Shown: piece by piece, positions 5,612 to 6,446 of the stretch
Layout of the letters: each line of letters begins with the position of its first letter
Numbering within the stretch: the stretch's first letter is position 1
Assembly (NCBI GenBank): GCA_016882555.1
Contig: VGPQ01000080.1
Coordinates: forward strand, 1 to 6,446
From: Cyanobacteria bacterium M_surface_7_m2_040
Lineage (GTDB): Bacteria > Cyanobacteriota > Cyanobacteriia > PCC-6307 > Cyanobiaceae
DNA length: 6,446 nt
Direction: 5' to 3'
Program-made: the position numbers and the translations under genes
Notes under the pieces: generated by a model
Seen by the model: only the letters and a program-made list of their open reading frames with translations
Databases searched by the model: none
Told to the model about the DNA's origin: nothing

Positions 5612-6446
5612 TCAACCCAGCGCTGGCAGCGCCACGGCCTCATCCACCTTGAGCACCACCATTGAGGCGTCGTCATCGAGAGCCCTGTCGGCGCCCACAA
5701 AGCGATCCAAACGGGCAAACAGCTGCTCAAGAATGGCCTGGGCACCGACGGCAGAGCGGCAGATCTGCTGCAGGGCGGCAGCCAGCCTCGACTCCTCGAA
5801 ACGCTCGCCGCTGAAACCGACCGCTTCGGTAACCCCATCGGTGTAATAGAGCAGCACGTCGCCGGGATCGAGCACCCGCTGCTGGCTGCTGTAGTCGGCT
5901 TCACCCTGCAGACCGATCAACAGCCCGGCCGCATCGAGGCGCTCCACCTGACCGCTGCCACGCCGCCAGATCAACGGCGGGTTGTGCGCCGCATTGGCGT
6001 AGCGCAACAGGCGCGTGCGGGGGTCGTAATCGGAATAGAAGAGGGTCACGAAGCGATGGGAGTGGGCCAGATCCTCCTGGGCCATGGCATTGAGGTCGTG
6101 CAGGATCCGGCCCGGTTCATGGCCGCTGAGCACCTCGGCGCGAAGCATGCCGCGCAGCAGGGTCATCAACAATCCAGCCGGAATGCCCTTGCCCATCACA
6201 TCGCCCATCACCAGGGCCCAGCGCCCCTGCTCTCGGCGACGGCCGCTGAGCTGGGGCCGGGTGGGAATGAAGTCGTAGTAATCCCCGCCCACTTCAAAGG
6301 CTGGCCGGCAGCGGGCCGCCAGCTCAACACCAGCGATCAGCGGGCAGCGATCGGGGAGCAGCTGGGCCTGAATTTCAGCGCCCGTGCTGAGCTGCCGATC
6401 CAGGCGTTCGTGGCGCCGCATCTGCTGCACCAGGGCGTCGTGCTCG
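5612..6446 (-). CDS. SpoIIE/RsbU-type PP2C serine/threonine phosphatase, 5' end cut by window edge
   Basis: The 277 visible residues hold a complete PPM/SpoIIE phosphatase domain of the RsbU kind. Such enzymes use Mn or Mg to remove phosphate from serine or threonine, classically on anti-sigma-factor antagonists in partner-switching pathways. Acidic metal-binding motifs are present in order: GGDYYDF at residues 53-59, GDVMGKG at 81-87, TDGV at 202-205 and DDDAS at 257-261. AEIQAQLLP at 23-31 is the family's typical domain-entry motif. The residues before it (about 1-20) are charged and helix-prone, as expected of a linker from an upstream sensor domain such as GAF, PAS or HAMP, which would lie beyond the right edge. 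The frame is open to the edge; a GTG at 6430 and an ATG at 6421 are probably internal. The gene ends 67 bp before argH. Its sensor domain, membrane location and partners cannot be told from this window. Confidence 0.93.
   Translation of the reverse strand, partial: EHDALVQQMRRHERLDRQLSTGAEIQAQLLPDRCPLIAGVELAARCRPAFEVGGDYYDFIPTRPQLSGRRREQGRWALVMGDVMGKGIPAGLLMTLLRGMLRAEVLSGHEPGRILHDLNAMAQEDLAHSHRFVTLFYSDYDPRTRLLRYANAAHNPPLIWRRGSGQVERLDAAGLLIGLQGEADYSSQQRVLDPGDVLLYYTDGVTEAVGFSGERFEESRLAAALQQICRSAVGAQAILEQLFARLDRFVGADRALDDDASMVVLKVDEAVALPALG

Noticed and set aside
4786..5652. 288-codon plus-strand frame opposite argH
   Set aside because: Antisense shadow; argH is complete and conserved on the other strand.

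Overview
The window looks like chromosomal DNA of a high-GC picocyanobacterium of the Synechococcus/Cyanobium group. The call rests on the gene types and wording: a short RRM protein with a glycine-rich tail that begins MSIFVGNLPF, a DusA-type enzyme, ArgH, a SpoIIE-type phosphatase and a type IV pilus PilC, in DNA of about 70% G+C over most of the window. This is inference from recognised protein families; no rRNA or other marker is present.

Layout: (1) 1-1143 (+) is the 3' part of pilC, the inner-membrane platform protein of the type IV pilus, cut by the left edge. It is clearly poorer in G+C (about 49% in sampled lines) than the rest. (2) 1144-1216 is a short AT-rich convergent spacer. It carries the second copy of a 15-bp tandem duplication that includes the pilC stop codon. 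(3) 1217-2518 (-) is an HI0933/BaiN-type FAD flavoprotein. It is divergent from (4) 2538-3551 (+), dusA, a tRNA-dihydrouridine synthase, with only 19 bp between the two start codons. (5) 3556-4083 (-) is a glycine-rich RRM RNA-binding protein, tail to tail with dusA across a 4-bp gap. (6) 4135-5544 (-) is argH, the last enzyme of arginine synthesis. (7) 5612-6446 (-) is the C-terminal part of a SpoIIE/RsbU-type serine/threonine phosphatase, cut by the right edge.

The three right-hand genes run in the same direction in the order phosphatase, argH, rbp, with gaps of 67 and 51 bp. They could share transcripts. A small hairpin followed by four U residues sits just before the RNA-binding protein gene, so readthrough from argH into rbp may be limited or regulated. 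The other genes are housekeeping functions with no evident shared pathway.

No mobile element, CRISPR array, tRNA or rRNA is visible. All genes belong to known families and every internal gene appears intact. I see no convincing new multi-gene system; the findings concern composition, gene packing and small sequence structures.
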